A stretch of 64,000 nucleotides of DNA, from the NCBI GenBank assembly GCA_020849665.1, contig JADLFX010000090.1, positions 1-64,000 on the forward strand, given 5' to 3'. Below are positions 8,922-17,515 of the stretch, one piece after another. The notes under the pieces were generated by a model that saw only the letters and a list, made by a program, of their open reading frames with translations, ran no database searches and was not told where the DNA came from. Position numbers and translations under genes: made by a program. Origin of the DNA: Planctomycetota bacterium (GTDB lineage: Bacteria > Planctomycetota > UBA1135 > UBA2386). Every line of letters begins with the position of its first letter. Position 1 is the first letter of the stretch.

Positions 8922-9194
8922 TCAGGCCTTCTTGGCCAGCCTGGCCACGGCGCGCATCACCTGCGACTTCTTCCGCGCGGCCGAGTTCTTGTGCAGCACG
9001 CTGCTCTTGGCGGCCTTGTCGATGCGTGCCAGGGCTTCGTTGAGCGCGGCCTCCGCCGCGGCGCGATCGCCCTTCTCCACGGCCTGCAGCAGACGCTTCA
9101 TCGTGGTCTTGTAGGCGGAGCTGAGGGCCCGGTTGCGGATGCGGCGCTTCTCGTTCTGACGGATGCGCTTGTTGGAGGAGATGCTGGTTGCCAT
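8922..9194 (-). CDS. rpsT: 30S ribosomal protein S20
   Basis: S20 binds 16S rRNA in the body of the small subunit. The 90-residue product is highly basic and matches the family from end to end: ATSISSNKRIRQNEKRR at the N-terminus, YKTTMKRLLQAVEKGD in the middle and IHKN-type SVLHKNSAARKKSQVMR near the C-terminus. It lies 45 bp downstream of the TPR gene on the same strand and is probably co-transcribed with it. Confidence 0.96.
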   Translation of the reverse strand: MATSISSNKRIRQNEKRRIRNRALSSAYKTTMKRLLQAVEKGDRAAAEAALNEALARIDKAAKSSVLHKNSAARKKSQVMRAVARLAKKA

Positions 9195-9239
9195 GTGGGG
9201 ATCTCGGAACTGGGAAGGTCTCGGGTGGGTGGGAGCGCC

Positions 9240-10583
9240 TCAGGCGCGCAGCCTGGCCTTGAGGGTCTCGACCCTGCTGGCGACGTCCTGGAAACCGATG
9301 TCCTGCTCGAGGACGCGGCCGAAGTGCTTGAGTGCGAGGTCGAACTTGCCGGACTCCTCGCAGAGGGAGCCCAGCTCGTAGAGCACCGCCTTGGCCGCAG
9401 CCGAGCCGCCGACCGCATCGAGGGCCTTCTCGAACTGGCCGATGGCGAGGTCCACGAGCCCCTTGCCCCGGAACGCCCGTCCGAGCGCCAGGAGGGCCTC
9501 GGCCTTGCGCTTGGGGTCCTTGACCGCCTGTTGCAGCTCGGCAATCGACTCGTCGACCCGCCCGCTCGCGAGCAAGGCCGTGCCGAGATCCAGGCGCAGG
9601 CCCAGGTCGGTGGGGTTGTGGCCGACGCGCCGCTTGAACTCGGCGACGCGCAGGTCGGTGAGGGTCTTGCGGGCCGCGGCCGCCTTGGCGGCGTCACCGC
9701 TCGCCTCGGCCTCGGCCACGCGCCGCTCCTCCGCCCGGAGCTTGAGGTCGCCCAGGCGGCGCAGGCGTTGCGGGTCGCCGGGGGCGAGCCGCTCGAGCCG
9801 TTCGGCCGCGGCTACTGCCGCGGCGTAGTCGCCGGCCTTCTCGGCCAGATCCGCGGCCTGGGCCAGGAGCGCGGGATCGTCCGGCGCCGCGGCCAACCGG
9901 CCCTCCATCTCGCTGCGCGCCTTGGCCAGCTCCTCGGGCGTGAGCTGCAGCCGCTTGGCGGTCTCCAGCCGACGCTGTTCGTCCTTGTCCTTGACCAGGT
10001 CGCGCGACGACTTGGCGGTGGCGATCCCGGAGGAGCGCAGTGCGCCCTCGGCGGCGAGGTTCTTGCGCGCCTTGAGCGACTCCTGGTCGCGCGGGTCGAC
10101 GCGCAGCGCCTGCTCGTACATCGCCAGTGCGGCGTCGAGCTGGCCAGCCTCGTAGAGCAGCTCGCCCGCCTTGCGCGCCGCCTGCAGGCAACGCTGGTTG
10201 GCCTCCGCGAAGGCCCGATACACGGCGAGTGCCGAGTTCCGGCACCCGGCCTTCTCCAGGCAGGTTCCGAGGCCGAGATTGGCGCCCTCGCTGAGCGGAT
10301 CGTGGACGAGGTAGCGTTCGTAGGCCTTCGCCGCCGCCAGGTGCTTGCCCATCGCCCGCGCGATCCCCGCGACCACGAGGTGCACCCCGCCGGCCACGAT
10401 CGCGCTCGCGCGCGACGGCGCCTTCGCGGCGGCCTTCTGGAAGAGGGCCTGGCGGAGGCCGGCGCGAGCCTCTCCGTTGTCGGGCTGGAGCGCGAGCAGC
10501 TGGCTGTACAGGTTCACCGCGAAGGGGTAGTTGCGGCGCTTCACCGCCTCGGCGGCATTCTGCAGGTGCTTGCTCAGATCCAT
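9240..10583 (-). CDS. Tetratricopeptide-repeat protein
   Basis: The 447-residue protein is made of TPR-like helical pairs: NYPFAVNLYSQLLALQPDN near residue 18, AAKAYERYLVHDPLSEGAN near 80, LDAALAMYEQALRVDPRD near 145 and similar units to the end (LDLGTALLASGRVDESIAEL). No signal peptide, membrane segment or enzymatic domain is visible, so it is likely a cytoplasmic scaffold or adaptor. ATG at 10583 is chosen because repeat-like sequence begins there. It precedes rpsT on the same strand and has a good candidate promoter 42 bp upstream. The specific partner is unknown. Confidence 0.85.
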   Translation of the reverse strand: MDLSKHLQNAAEAVKRRNYPFAVNLYSQLLALQPDNGEARAGLRQALFQKAAAKAPSRASAIVAGGVHLVVAGIARAMGKHLAAAKAYERYLVHDPLSEGANLGLGTCLEKAGCRNSALAVYRAFAEANQRCLQAARKAGELLYEAGQLDAALAMYEQALRVDPRDQESLKARKNLAAEGALRSSGIATAKSSRDLVKDKDEQRRLETAKRLQLTPEELAKARSEMEGRLAAAPDDPALLAQAADLAEKAGDYAAAVAAAERLERLAPGDPQRLRRLGDLKLRAEERRVAEAEASGDAAKAAAARKTLTDLRVAEFKRRVGHNPTDLGLRLDLGTALLASGRVDESIAELQQAVKDPKRKAEALLALGRAFRGKGLVDLAIGQFEKALDAVGGSAAAKAVLYELGSLCEESGKFDLALKHFGRVLEQDIGFQDVASRVETLKARLRA

Positions 10584-10624
10584 CGCGTTCCCGGCCGGCC
10601 TTGACGCCGGGGAAAGGGCGGCGG

Positions 10625-10653
10625 AATGTAGCCAGCGGCCAAAAGACCCGCAA
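10625..10653 (-). promoter_or_regulatory. Candidate sigma-70-type promoter for the TPR-rpsT operon
   Basis: On the minus strand TTGCGG (10653-10648), a 17-bp spacer and TACATT (10630-10625) give near-ideal geometry, 41 bp before the ATG at 10583. An A/T-rich patch sits in the spacer. This is the best promoter match I noticed in the window. Confidence 0.5.
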
Positions 10654-10718
10654 CCTTCCCGCCGATCCACGGATGCGGCGGCCCTGGTCGGGGCGGGGCT
10701 CGCGGCCTAGGTAGCCTC

Positions 10719-11240
10719 ATGACCAAGCTGGAAGTCGTCCACTACCCCGAGCCCGTGCTGCGTCGGGGCGGCAAGCCGGTGACCGCGTTCGGCCCGGAGC
10801 TGCGGCAGCTCGCGGAGGAGATGCTGGCGACCATGTATTCCAGCCGTGGCGTGGGACTCGCGGCGCCCCAGGTCGGGCGGGAGCTGGACCTGCTCGTGCT
10901 CAATCCCGAGGGCTCCCTGGCCGACCGCACGCAGGAGCTGGTCCTGGTGAACCCCAGGATCCTCTCGCGCAAGCGCCTGGAGTTCGGCGACGAAGGCTGC
11001 CTCTCGTTCCCGGGCATCTACGCGGAGGTCGAACGCCACCGCGACATCGTGGCGACCTGGCAGGACGTCGAGGGTCGCGTCCAGGAGGGCAAGGCCAGCG
11101 GGTTCGTCGCGCGGATCATCCAGCACGAGATGGACCACCTGCAGGGCGTCCTTTTCGTGGACCGCCTGAGCCCCGCGGACCGGATCCGGGTCAAGAAGCA
11201 GCTCGAGGCCCTGGAACGGCGCGCCCGGATCGCGACCTGA
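10719..11240 (+). CDS. def: Peptide deformylase
   Basis: Def removes the N-formyl group from nascent proteins, using an Fe(II)-type metal centre. All three family motifs are present in the 173-residue product: GVGLAAPQ at 44-51, EGCLSFPG near 96 (the cysteine is a metal ligand) and QHEMDHLQG near 138 (two histidine ligands and the catalytic glutamate). Length is typical. A TAGGTA hexamer ends five bases before the ATG, which could give a leaderless mRNA. The usual partner fmt is not adjacent. Confidence 0.96.
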   Translation: MTKLEVVHYPEPVLRRGGKPVTAFGPELRQLAEEMLATMYSSRGVGLAAPQVGRELDLLVLNPEGSLADRTQELVLVNPRILSRKRLEFGDEGCLSFPGIYAEVERHRDIVATWQDVEGRVQEGKASGFVARIIQHEMDHLQGVLFVDRLSPADRIRVKKQLEALERRARIAT

Positions 11241-11470
11241 GCGACCCCGCCGGCACGCCACCGCCCCCATCGCGGCCCGGGAGTGGCCGCGGCCAAGGCC
11301 CCCGCCGCTGGCACCGTCCCACCAGCCGGGAGCCGCGTTGGCACACCCCGGACGACCCGCGCGACGGGGACGACGCCGCTCCTCGGCGACTCCTGCCGCG
11401 CGACGCCTGCGGCCGCCGGCCGCCGAGGAAGACGTCGCAACCGGGCGTTGGGTCTGCGATCCTTCCCGCC

Positions 11471-12439
11471 ATGCCCGCGGGCTGGATCGACGGACTCGAG
11501 GCCCTGGCCGCCACCGACCTCGCGGCCGTGCACGGCACGGGCCTGGAGTCGCGCTCGGTGGTGGCGGTCGGGGTCTTCGATGGCGTGCATCTCGGCCACC
11601 AGCGCCTCCTCCATGAGCTGTTGGAGTTCGCCTCGGAGCTCGGCGGACTGCCCACGGTGGTGACCTTCAAGGACCATCCCGACCGCCTGCTGCGCGGCGA
11701 GGCGCCCCCGCTCCTGGTCAGCGTCCCGCACCGCATCCGCCTCCTGCACCGGGCCGGCGTGCGCCGGATCGTCGTGCTCGACTTCGATGCACGGCTGCGC
11801 GCCTACTCGGCACAGCGCTTCACCGAGGAGGTGCTCGTGCGTGGCCTGCGCACCTGCGGCCTCCTGCTCGGCTACGACTCGGCGCTCGGCAAGGACCGTG
11901 AGGGCACACCCGCACTCTTCCGCGAGTTCGGGGCGCGCTACGGGTTCGCCGTGCGCGAGAGCCAGCCGTTCCTGGTCGACGGCCAGCGCGTGTCCAGCAC
12001 CGCGATCCGTGCCGCCATCGCCGCCGGCGATCTGGACCGGAGCCACCGCCTCCTCGGCCGCTGGCCCAGCGCGTTCGGCACCGTGATCGAGGGCGACCAC
12101 CGCGGCCGCGCGCTCGGGTTCCCCACCGCCAACCTGCTGCCCCAGAGCTCGGTGCTCCCCCCCAACGGCGTGTACGCCGCCGAGGCGATCCGCGACGAGG
12201 TCGCCCTGCCCGCCGTGGCCAACCTGGGCGTCCGCCCCACGTTCCTGGGCGACGACTCGACCCCGCTGCGGCTCCTCGAGGTCCACGTCCTCGACTTCCG
12301 CGGCGACCTGTACGGACAGACCCTGGAGGTCGCGTTCCGCGCCTCGATCCGCGCCGAGCGCCGCTTCCCGGACATCGACCAGCTGCGCGCCCAGATCGCG
12401 CGCGACGTGGCCCGCACCCGCGAGCTCCTGGCTCCTTGA
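11471..12439 (+). CDS. ribF: Bifunctional riboflavin kinase / FAD synthetase
   Basis: RibF makes FMN from riboflavin and then FAD. The 322-residue protein has an N-terminal nucleotidyltransferase domain with VGVFDGVHLGHQ at about 33-44 and SSTAIRAAI near 175. The C-terminal kinase domain has GRALGFPTANL near 215 and the motif LLEVHVLDFRGDLYG near 275. Length matches the family. The 230 bp upstream hold no gene. tRNA-Phe follows 46 bp after the stop. Confidence 0.95.
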   Translation: MPAGWIDGLEALAATDLAAVHGTGLESRSVVAVGVFDGVHLGHQRLLHELLEFASELGGLPTVVTFKDHPDRLLRGEAPPLLVSVPHRIRLLHRAGVRRIVVLDFDARLRAYSAQRFTEEVLVRGLRTCGLLLGYDSALGKDREGTPALFREFGARYGFAVRESQPFLVDGQRVSSTAIRAAIAAGDLDRSHRLLGRWPSAFGTVIEGDHRGRALGFPTANLLPQSSVLPPNGVYAAEAIRDEVALPAVANLGVRPTFLGDDSTPLRLLEVHVLDFRGDLYGQTLEVAFRASIRAERRFPDIDQLRAQIARDVARTRELLAP

Positions 12440-12440
12440 A

Positions 12441-12453
12441 CTCCCCCTGGGAG
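12441..12453 (+). terminator. Small hairpin after ribF
   Basis: CTCCC-CCT-GGGAG forms a 5-bp stem directly after the ribF stop codon, with no T-run. It may be a weak terminator or a processing signal before the tRNA. Confidence 0.2.
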
Positions 12454-12485
12454 GCCCGTAACGTCCGCCGCCCTTCGACCCCTTG

Positions 12486-12561
12486 GGGCAGGTAGCTCAG
12501 CTGGTAGAGCACAGCACTGAAAATGCTGGGGTCGCCGGTTCAACTCCGGCCCTGCCCACCA
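12486..12561 (+). tRNA. tRNA-Phe (anticodon GAA)
   Basis: The 76-nt cloverleaf is complete. The acceptor stem is GGGCAGG with CCTGCCC. The D-arm is GCTC..GAGC. The anticodon stem CAGCA/TGCTG holds loop CTGAAAA with anticodon GAA at 12519-12521. The T-arm contains GGTTCAACTCC, the discriminator is A, and CCA is encoded in the gene (12559-12561). No variable-arm extension is seen. Confidence 0.97.
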
Positions 12562-13238
12562 ACCGAGGTCCACGCCGCCCCTGGGCATCGGACTCCCGGG
12601 GCCGGTCCGGCGCGGGCTGCTCATCCTGGGCGGCTCAAAACGCCAGGGAGGTGTGCGCTGCGTGCACGAGGCCGATCCATTGCGGTCCGCTCGACGGCCG
12701 CCCGTAGGACGTCGCCTGCAGGACCGTCCCCTCCCCCGCCGGTGCCCGGGACCCCGGTGCCGGCTGCGGCCACGCGGGGCCTCGCCCCCCTCGCCCTCCG
12801 CCTCGTCGAGCCCGAACGCGACCTGCATGCCTGCCTCGGCTCCGGCCAGGACCTCGCCGGCACTCCGAGGATCGGCGCCTCCCAGCGGCGTTGCCCCCAC
12901 ATCCGCACGCGCTCGGCCGACCTCCCCCGGCCGTGGGCCGGACACCACGGCCAACGGCACCGCGCACAGCGCGTCTGGCCCGGCGCGTTCCCGCCGTGGC
13001 AGACGCACTCGTTGCGCCAGGAGCGACCCGCACCCGTCGCATGCATCCTCGGGGCAGCACCGCCGGATGGATCGCACCAGCGGGAGGCAGCGGCCACGAC
13101 GGCCCCGATGCGCACCGTGCTGACCGCAGATGCCAGATGGATCCTCTACGCCCTCCGCGCAGGGATCGCGGCGGCGGCAGGCTTCGGGCCGTGCGACCCG
13201 ACCGCAACCCCAACCAACGTCTGTGCGGTGCTTCCACG
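12562..13238. other. 677-bp region without a recognisable gene
   Basis: Several frames stay open because of the high GC content. None shows a start with ribosome binding site, family motif or normal amino-acid pattern; the candidates are proline- and arginine-rich shadows. It may hold untranslated sequence of the tRNA transcript or decayed coding sequence. I see no repeat, integrase or attachment-site duplication of the tRNA 3' end. Confidence 0.4.
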
Positions 13239-13946
13239 GTGAGCTGGCAGCTCTTCGACCAGGAATCGGCGACCTACGAGTCGTGGTACTCGACGGCCGA
13301 GGGCCAGCGGGCATCGCACGCGGAGACCAGACTCCTGGCATGGCTCCTGGCGACCTGTCCCGGGACGCGCACGATCCTCGAGGTGGGATGCGGCACCGGA
13401 CACTTCCTAGGGACCTTCGCCGCACGAGGGCTCCGACCCCTGGGACTGGACCGCAGTCCGGGGATGCTGGCGCAGGTGCGCAAGCGCCTGCCGGCATGCC
13501 CGGTCGTGCTCGGCGACGCCCACGAGCTCCCGCTGGGCGACCGCGCGGTGGACGTGGTCTGCTTCGTGACGACCTTGGAGTTCCTGGCGGATCCACGCCT
13601 TGCGTTGCGCGAGGCCGTGCGCGTTGCCGCCTCGGCCGTCCTGGTGGTGGTTCTCAATCGGATCAGCGCCGGAGCACTCTGGCGGCGCCTCCATCCGGCG
13701 TCGCGAGGCACCCTGATCCGTCACGCCCACGACCTGTCCCCGCTCCAGGCGCGGGCGCTGCTCGCCGAAGCCGCAGGGCCGCGCCTGGCGGCCGTGCGGA
13801 TCCGTACCGCCCTCCTGCCCGCGCCGCTCCCCAGCGGCCCGACCCGCTTGCCGTTCGGGGACGTCGTGGGCGGAGCGCTGCTCCTTCGGCCGACCACGGG
13901 AGCGGGGAGCGCCGGCGCCCCGTGCGGCTCCAGCCCGCGGTCCTGA
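13239..13946 (+). CDS. Class I SAM-dependent methyltransferase
   Basis: The 235-residue product has the Rossmann-type methyltransferase core. Motif I is ILEVGCGTGHFLG near residue 46, followed by an acidic LGLDRSP turn (motif II) near 68, LGDAHELPLGDRAVD (motif III) near 90 and VCFVTTLEFLADP (motif IV) near 107. It belongs with Methyltransf_11-type enzymes that often act on small molecules or quinone-like substrates; the actual substrate cannot be read. GTG at 13239 is the first start after which family-like sequence (WQLFDQESATYESWY) begins. The AdoMet synthetase gene follows 335 bp later, but no shared operon is evident. Confidence 0.8.
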   Translation: MSWQLFDQESATYESWYSTAEGQRASHAETRLLAWLLATCPGTRTILEVGCGTGHFLGTFAARGLRPLGLDRSPGMLAQVRKRLPACPVVLGDAHELPLGDRAVDVVCFVTTLEFLADPRLALREAVRVAASAVLVVVLNRISAGALWRRLHPASRGTLIRHAHDLSPLQARALLAEAAGPRLAAVRIRTALLPAPLPSGPTRLPFGDVVGGALLLRPTTGAGSAGAPCGSSPRS

Positions 13947-14281
13947 TCCAGGGGGGGCACGCGCCGGACGCCTGCGCGTCGCTCCGCTCCCGCCCTGAGG
14001 GTCGCTCCTCCCCGGCGACCTCCCGACGCAGGCGGCACCGGGCGGGTCGACCTGGGATTCCTGGTACCCTTTGCCTCCGGCAACGTCCCCCGCATCGTGC
14101 CGCCGATCTGGTGTCGGAGGCGAACCGACACCGCACCCTCCCCGCCGGATCGGTCCGCGTCCTCACGTTCGCGGCCCGTCTCCGCCCGCTCTGGTCGCTT
14201 CGCTTCTGCTCCGCCATCTGACCCTTGCACGCCCTTGCCCGCGGTGCCGGGCAGACGGCGTCCCGGTCTGCAACTCGCGCC
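13947..14281. other. 335-bp leader region before the AdoMet synthetase
   Basis: No gene is seen. Because the downstream gene makes S-adenosylmethionine I searched by eye for SAM-I, SAM-II and SAH riboswitch cores and did not recognise one. Inverted repeats around 14060-14110 are short and unremarkable at this GC content. Confidence 0.4.
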
Positions 14282-15487
14282 ATGAACATCGTCGTTGGTC
14301 CCCTCGACGGCACTCCCGCGGCGGCCCAGTCCGTGGAAGTCGTGGAGCGCAAGGGCCTCGGCCATCCCGACTCGATCTGCGACGCGATCGCGGAGGAGGT
14401 GAGCCTGGCTCTCTCGCGCCACTACCTCCAACGCTTCGGTGTCGTGCTCCACCACAACGTCGACAAGGTGCTGCTCCGCGGCGGCACGTCGCGCCCGGCC
14501 TTCGGCGGAGGCGAGGTGGACGAGCCGATCGAGATCTACCTGGCCGGACGCGCGACGCGGGAGTGGCGCGGGATCGCGGTTCCCGTGGACGAGCTGGCCG
14601 TGGAGGCCGCGCGTGCCTGGCTCGCGGCGCACCTGCACGCACTCGACGTGCCGCGCCACGTCCGGGTGCACTCGCTGTTGCGTTCGGGCTCCGCCGACCT
14701 CGTGGAGCTCTTCGCGCGCCAGCCCGAGGGTGGCCCGCGGCTCGCCAACGACACCTCGCTGGGAGTCGGGTTCGCGCCTGCGACCCCGCTGGAGGCCGCG
14801 GTCCTCAGGGCCGAGCACAGCCTGCGCGATCCGACGGCTCCCGAGCGCGGCGAGGACGTCAAGGTGATGGGCGTGCGGGTGGCGGAGCGCTCGACCCTCA
14901 CGGTGGCCTGTGCGTTCATCGGGCGGCATCTCCGCGATCTCGACGCCTACCTGGAGGCACGGCGCGAGGCGGCGCGAACGGCGTCCCACGCCGGCCGCAC
15001 CGCAACCGGTTCCGAGCTGCCCGTCGAGGTCAACACGGCCGACGACGCGGCCGCGGGCAGTGTGTACCTGACCGTCACGGGCACATCGGCGGAGGCGGGA
15101 GACGACGGCCAGACCGGGCGCGGCAACCGGATGAGCGGCCTGATCACGCCCGCACGCCCGATGACGCTCGAGGCGATCGCGGGCAAGAATCCGATCACGC
15201 ACGTGGGCAAGCTCTACAACGTGGTGGCGACGCGCATCGCGGAGGCGCTGGTGTCCGGGATCGACGGGGTGCGCGAGGCGAACGTCCTGATGGTCAGCCG
15301 GATCGGCACTCCGATCGACGCACCGCAGGTGGTGCACCTCCGGCTGCGCACGGACGCGCCGCAGCACCTCGCCGCCCTGGCGCGCCCGGCCCGCGAGCTC
15401 GCACGCCGGCACGTCTCCGAGATCGCCGCACTGTGGCGGACGCTGCTCCTGCACAACCTGGCGACCGGGGAGTCTGGCCCACCCTGA
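14282..15487 (+). CDS. S-adenosylmethionine synthetase, archaeal type
   Basis: It makes AdoMet from ATP and methionine. The 401-residue protein is not the usual bacterial MetK. It carries the hallmarks of the archaeal MAT family (MJ1208-like): ERKGLGHPDSICD at about 21-33, an acidic metal-binding helix after it, DDGQTGRGNRMSG near 277 and GKNPITHVGKLYN near 300. Length (about 400) also fits that family. ATG at 14282 follows a 335-bp gap. Archaeal-type MATs are known in scattered bacteria, so transfer is likely but may be ancient. Codon and base use look like the neighbours. Whether a metK also exists elsewhere is not visible. Confidence 0.92.
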   Translation: MNIVVGPLDGTPAAAQSVEVVERKGLGHPDSICDAIAEEVSLALSRHYLQRFGVVLHHNVDKVLLRGGTSRPAFGGGEVDEPIEIYLAGRATREWRGIAVPVDELAVEAARAWLAAHLHALDVPRHVRVHSLLRSGSADLVELFARQPEGGPRLANDTSLGVGFAPATPLEAAVLRAEHSLRDPTAPERGEDVKVMGVRVAERSTLTVACAFIGRHLRDLDAYLEARREAARTASHAGRTATGSELPVEVNTADDAAAGSVYLTVTGTSAEAGDDGQTGRGNRMSGLITPARPMTLEAIAGKNPITHVGKLYNVVATRIAEALVSGIDGVREANVLMVSRIGTPIDAPQVVHLRLRTDAPQHLAALARPARELARRHVSEIAALWRTLLLHNLATGESGPP

Positions 15488-15573
15488 GGCCCCGGGATTC
15501 CGCCGTGACAGCGGAAGGTCCGCCGTGGCAGCGCCGGCTGGCGCCCCGAGCGGGCATCCTGCCCCTTGCATTC

Positions 15574-15592
15574 AGTAGACGACCGGTCTACT
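15574..15592. promoter_or_regulatory. Operator 1: inverted repeat in front of the TetR gene
   Basis: AGTAGAC-GACCG-GTCTACT is a perfect 7-bp inverted repeat with a 5-bp spacer, ending 9 bp before the GTG at 15602. The TCTACT half also looks like a -10 element, so bound repressor would block the promoter. The 16-bp core AGACGACCGGTCTACT is repeated exactly at 16251. Confidence 0.75.
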
Positions 15593-15601
15593 ACCCTCCC
15601 C

Positions 15602-16204
15602 GTGATCCCCCCGGTCCGAGACCAGACCACCCGCGAGCGCATCCTGGAAGTCGGCCGGCAGGCCATCCTCCGCAAGAGCTTCAACAGCTGCGGGCTGAGC
15701 GAGATCCTCCAGGGGGCAGGCGTGCCGAAGGGGTCCTTCTACCACTACTTCCGGTCGAAGGAGGACTTCGGTGTCGCCCTGATCGAACGGGCCAGCGAGG
15801 AGTACCTCGAACTCCTGCGGCCGATCCTGGGCGACCGGCGGCGCCCGGCGCTGGAACGGCTGCGCGCCGTGTTCGAGCAGAGCCGCCAGGAGTGTGCCGC
15901 CGGGGGCGCCTCCTGCCAGTGCATCATCCCGAAGCTCGCCCTGGAGACCTCGCAGCTCAGCGAGCCGGTCCATGCCGCGGTGAAATGCGCCTACGACCAA
16001 TGGTCCGCGGTCCTGGCCCGGGTGATCCGGGAAGCCCAGGCGGCAGGGGAACTGGGACGCCAACACGACCCGGACCGGCTCGCCAACATCCTCGTGATGC
16101 TCTGGGAGGGCGCGACGATCCGGATGCAGATCGACAAGAGTCTGCGGCCCCTCGACGACTTCCTCGCCTTCGTCTTCGACTCCCTGCTCCGCGATCGCGT
16201 GTGA
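15602..16204 (+). CDS. TetR-family repressor, NemR-like
   Basis: The 200-residue product has the TetR N-terminal helix-turn-helix: TTRERILEVGRQAILRKSF, then GLSEILQGAGVPKGSFYHYF at residues 31-50. The whole chain lines up with E. coli NemR, including the region around a cysteine just before IPKLALE (near residue 105), which in NemR senses electrophiles and hypochlorite. GTG at 15602 is preferred over TTG at 15566 because the operator lies between them. The operator copies in front of this gene and of the efflux operon imply that it represses itself and the pump. The inducer is inferred, not shown. Confidence 0.85.
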   Translation: MIPPVRDQTTRERILEVGRQAILRKSFNSCGLSEILQGAGVPKGSFYHYFRSKEDFGVALIERASEEYLELLRPILGDRRRPALERLRAVFEQSRQECAAGGASCQCIIPKLALETSQLSEPVHAAVKCAYDQWSAVLARVIREAQAAGELGRQHDPDRLANILVMLWEGATIRMQIDKSLRPLDDFLAFVFDSLLRDRV

Positions 16205-16250
16205 GATGGCTGACCTGAACTTCTGCACGGCGCCGGCGTAACCGAATAGG

Positions 16251-16266
16251 AGACGACCGGTCTACT
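16251..16266. promoter_or_regulatory. Operator 2: same 16-bp site in front of the efflux operon
   Basis: AGACGACCGGTCTACT is identical over 16 bp to the core of operator 1. The left half is shortened (GGAGAC rather than GTAGAC), leaving AGAC-GACCG-GTCT as the symmetric part. It lies 78 bp before the membrane-fusion gene at 16344 and 47 bp after the TetR stop. Confidence 0.72.
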
Positions 16267-16343
16267 TTTCCCGACCAGGATGTGCCCTGAGTCCTCCGGA
16301 ACCCGCTACTCCACTGCACAGACTCCCGCCACACGAACTGCCC

Positions 16344-17468
16344 ATGATGCGCTTCCGCCCCTGGCTCGGCTCCTCCCTCCTGATCCTCACCGTCCTCGGC
16401 ACGGGTGGCGGCCTGGCCGCCTGGAAGCAGGCCGCGCTCGCCGACTCCGCCGCCGCCTCGGCCAACCAGCCCGAGCCGATGGAGACGGTCACGGCCGCGC
16501 TCGCGCACGAGCGTGAGCATCTGCGGACCTCGACCTCGATCGGCACGATCCTGGCGCTGCGCTCCATCACGTTGCGCAACGAGGTGCCCGGCACGGTGCG
16601 CAAGGTCGCGCTGGTCCCGGGCCAGATCGTCGAGGCCGGCGAGGTGCTGGTGGCCCTCGACGTGGCGGTGGAGGAGGCCGAGCTGAAGGCGCAGGAGGCA
16701 CAGGCCGCCCTGGCCGAGACCCTCCTGGGGCGCATGCAGCGCGCCAGCCAGAACCGCGGCGCCTCCGAGATCGAGGTGGATCGCGCACGCATGGAGCGCG
16801 ACGTGGCCCTGGCCACGATCGTGCGCACCAAGGCGATCATCGAGCGCAAGACCATCCGCGCGCCGTTCCGCGCCCGCGTCGGCCTGGCCGACGTCCACCC
16901 CGGCCAGTACCTCAACGAAGGCACCGAGCTCACCACGCTGCAGGGCGTCGACGAGGCGGTGCACGTCGACTTCACCGTGGCGCAGCCCGTGGCCGCGGGC
17001 CTGCGCGTGGGTGGGACCGTGGAAGTGGTGGTCGGCGACGCGGGATCGACGCCGATCTCGGCCACGATCGTGGCGATCGACGCGCGCGTCGACCCGCGGA
17101 CCCGCAACGCCGCCATCCGCGCACGGATCGACGGCGCGGAGCGCGCCCCCGCCCCCGGCGCCTCGGTGCGCGTGCGGGTGCCGGTCGGCAGCACGCGCAA
17201 GGCCATGGCCGTCCCGGTGAGCGCGCTGCGCCGCGGGCCCTCGGGCGACCACGTGTTCGTGATCCAGCCGGACGACTCCGGCAAGCCGCGGGCGCACCAG
17301 CGCATGGTGCGCAGCGGCACGGTGTTGGGCAGCGAGGTGCTGATCCACTCCGGCCTCTCGGCCGGCGAGCAGGTGGCTGCCTCGGGCTCGTTCAAGCTGC
17401 GTGAGGGCGTCCTCGTGGCGATCGCCCCCGAGCCGGGCGCGAGCCCGGGCGCCGAAACCCGTCGCTGA
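16344..17468 (+). CDS. RND efflux periplasmic adaptor (membrane fusion protein)
   Basis: The adaptor links the inner-membrane pump to the outer-membrane channel. The 374-residue protein has an N-terminal membrane segment (SSLLILTVLGTGGGLAAW, about 9-26). A lipoyl/barrel-sandwich half follows (LRNEVPGTVRKVALVPGQIV, near 77-96), then a short helical hairpin, the second lipoyl half (IRAPFRARVGLADVHPGQYL, near 171-190), a beta-barrel and a C-terminal membrane-proximal domain. It is the first gene of an MFP-RND-OMF operon, 47 bp before the pump gene. The lack of a lipobox points to an anchored, not lipidated, adaptor. Confidence 0.92.
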   Translation: MMRFRPWLGSSLLILTVLGTGGGLAAWKQAALADSAAASANQPEPMETVTAALAHEREHLRTSTSIGTILALRSITLRNEVPGTVRKVALVPGQIVEAGEVLVALDVAVEEAELKAQEAQAALAETLLGRMQRASQNRGASEIEVDRARMERDVALATIVRTKAIIERKTIRAPFRARVGLADVHPGQYLNEGTELTTLQGVDEAVHVDFTVAQPVAAGLRVGGTVEVVVGDAGSTPISATIVAIDARVDPRTRNAAIRARIDGAERAPAPGASVRVRVPVGSTRKAMAVPVSALRRGPSGDHVFVIQPDDSGKPRAHQRMVRSGTVLGSEVLIHSGLSAGEQVAASGSFKLREGVLVAIAPEPGASPGAETRR

Positions 17469-17515
17469 GCGGCCCCAAGGACCACCCGAACCACCCCCCG
17501 CATCCGGAGATCGCC

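Noticed and set aside
12562..13238. An integrated element next to tRNA-Phe.
   Set aside because: No integrase, no duplicated tRNA 3' end and no change in neighbouring gene content were seen; the stretch is only 677 bp.
13947..14281. A SAM or SAH riboswitch before the AdoMet synthetase.
   Set aside because: No core sequence of the known classes was recognised and no clear expression-platform hairpin with T-run is present. A covariance-model search would settle it.
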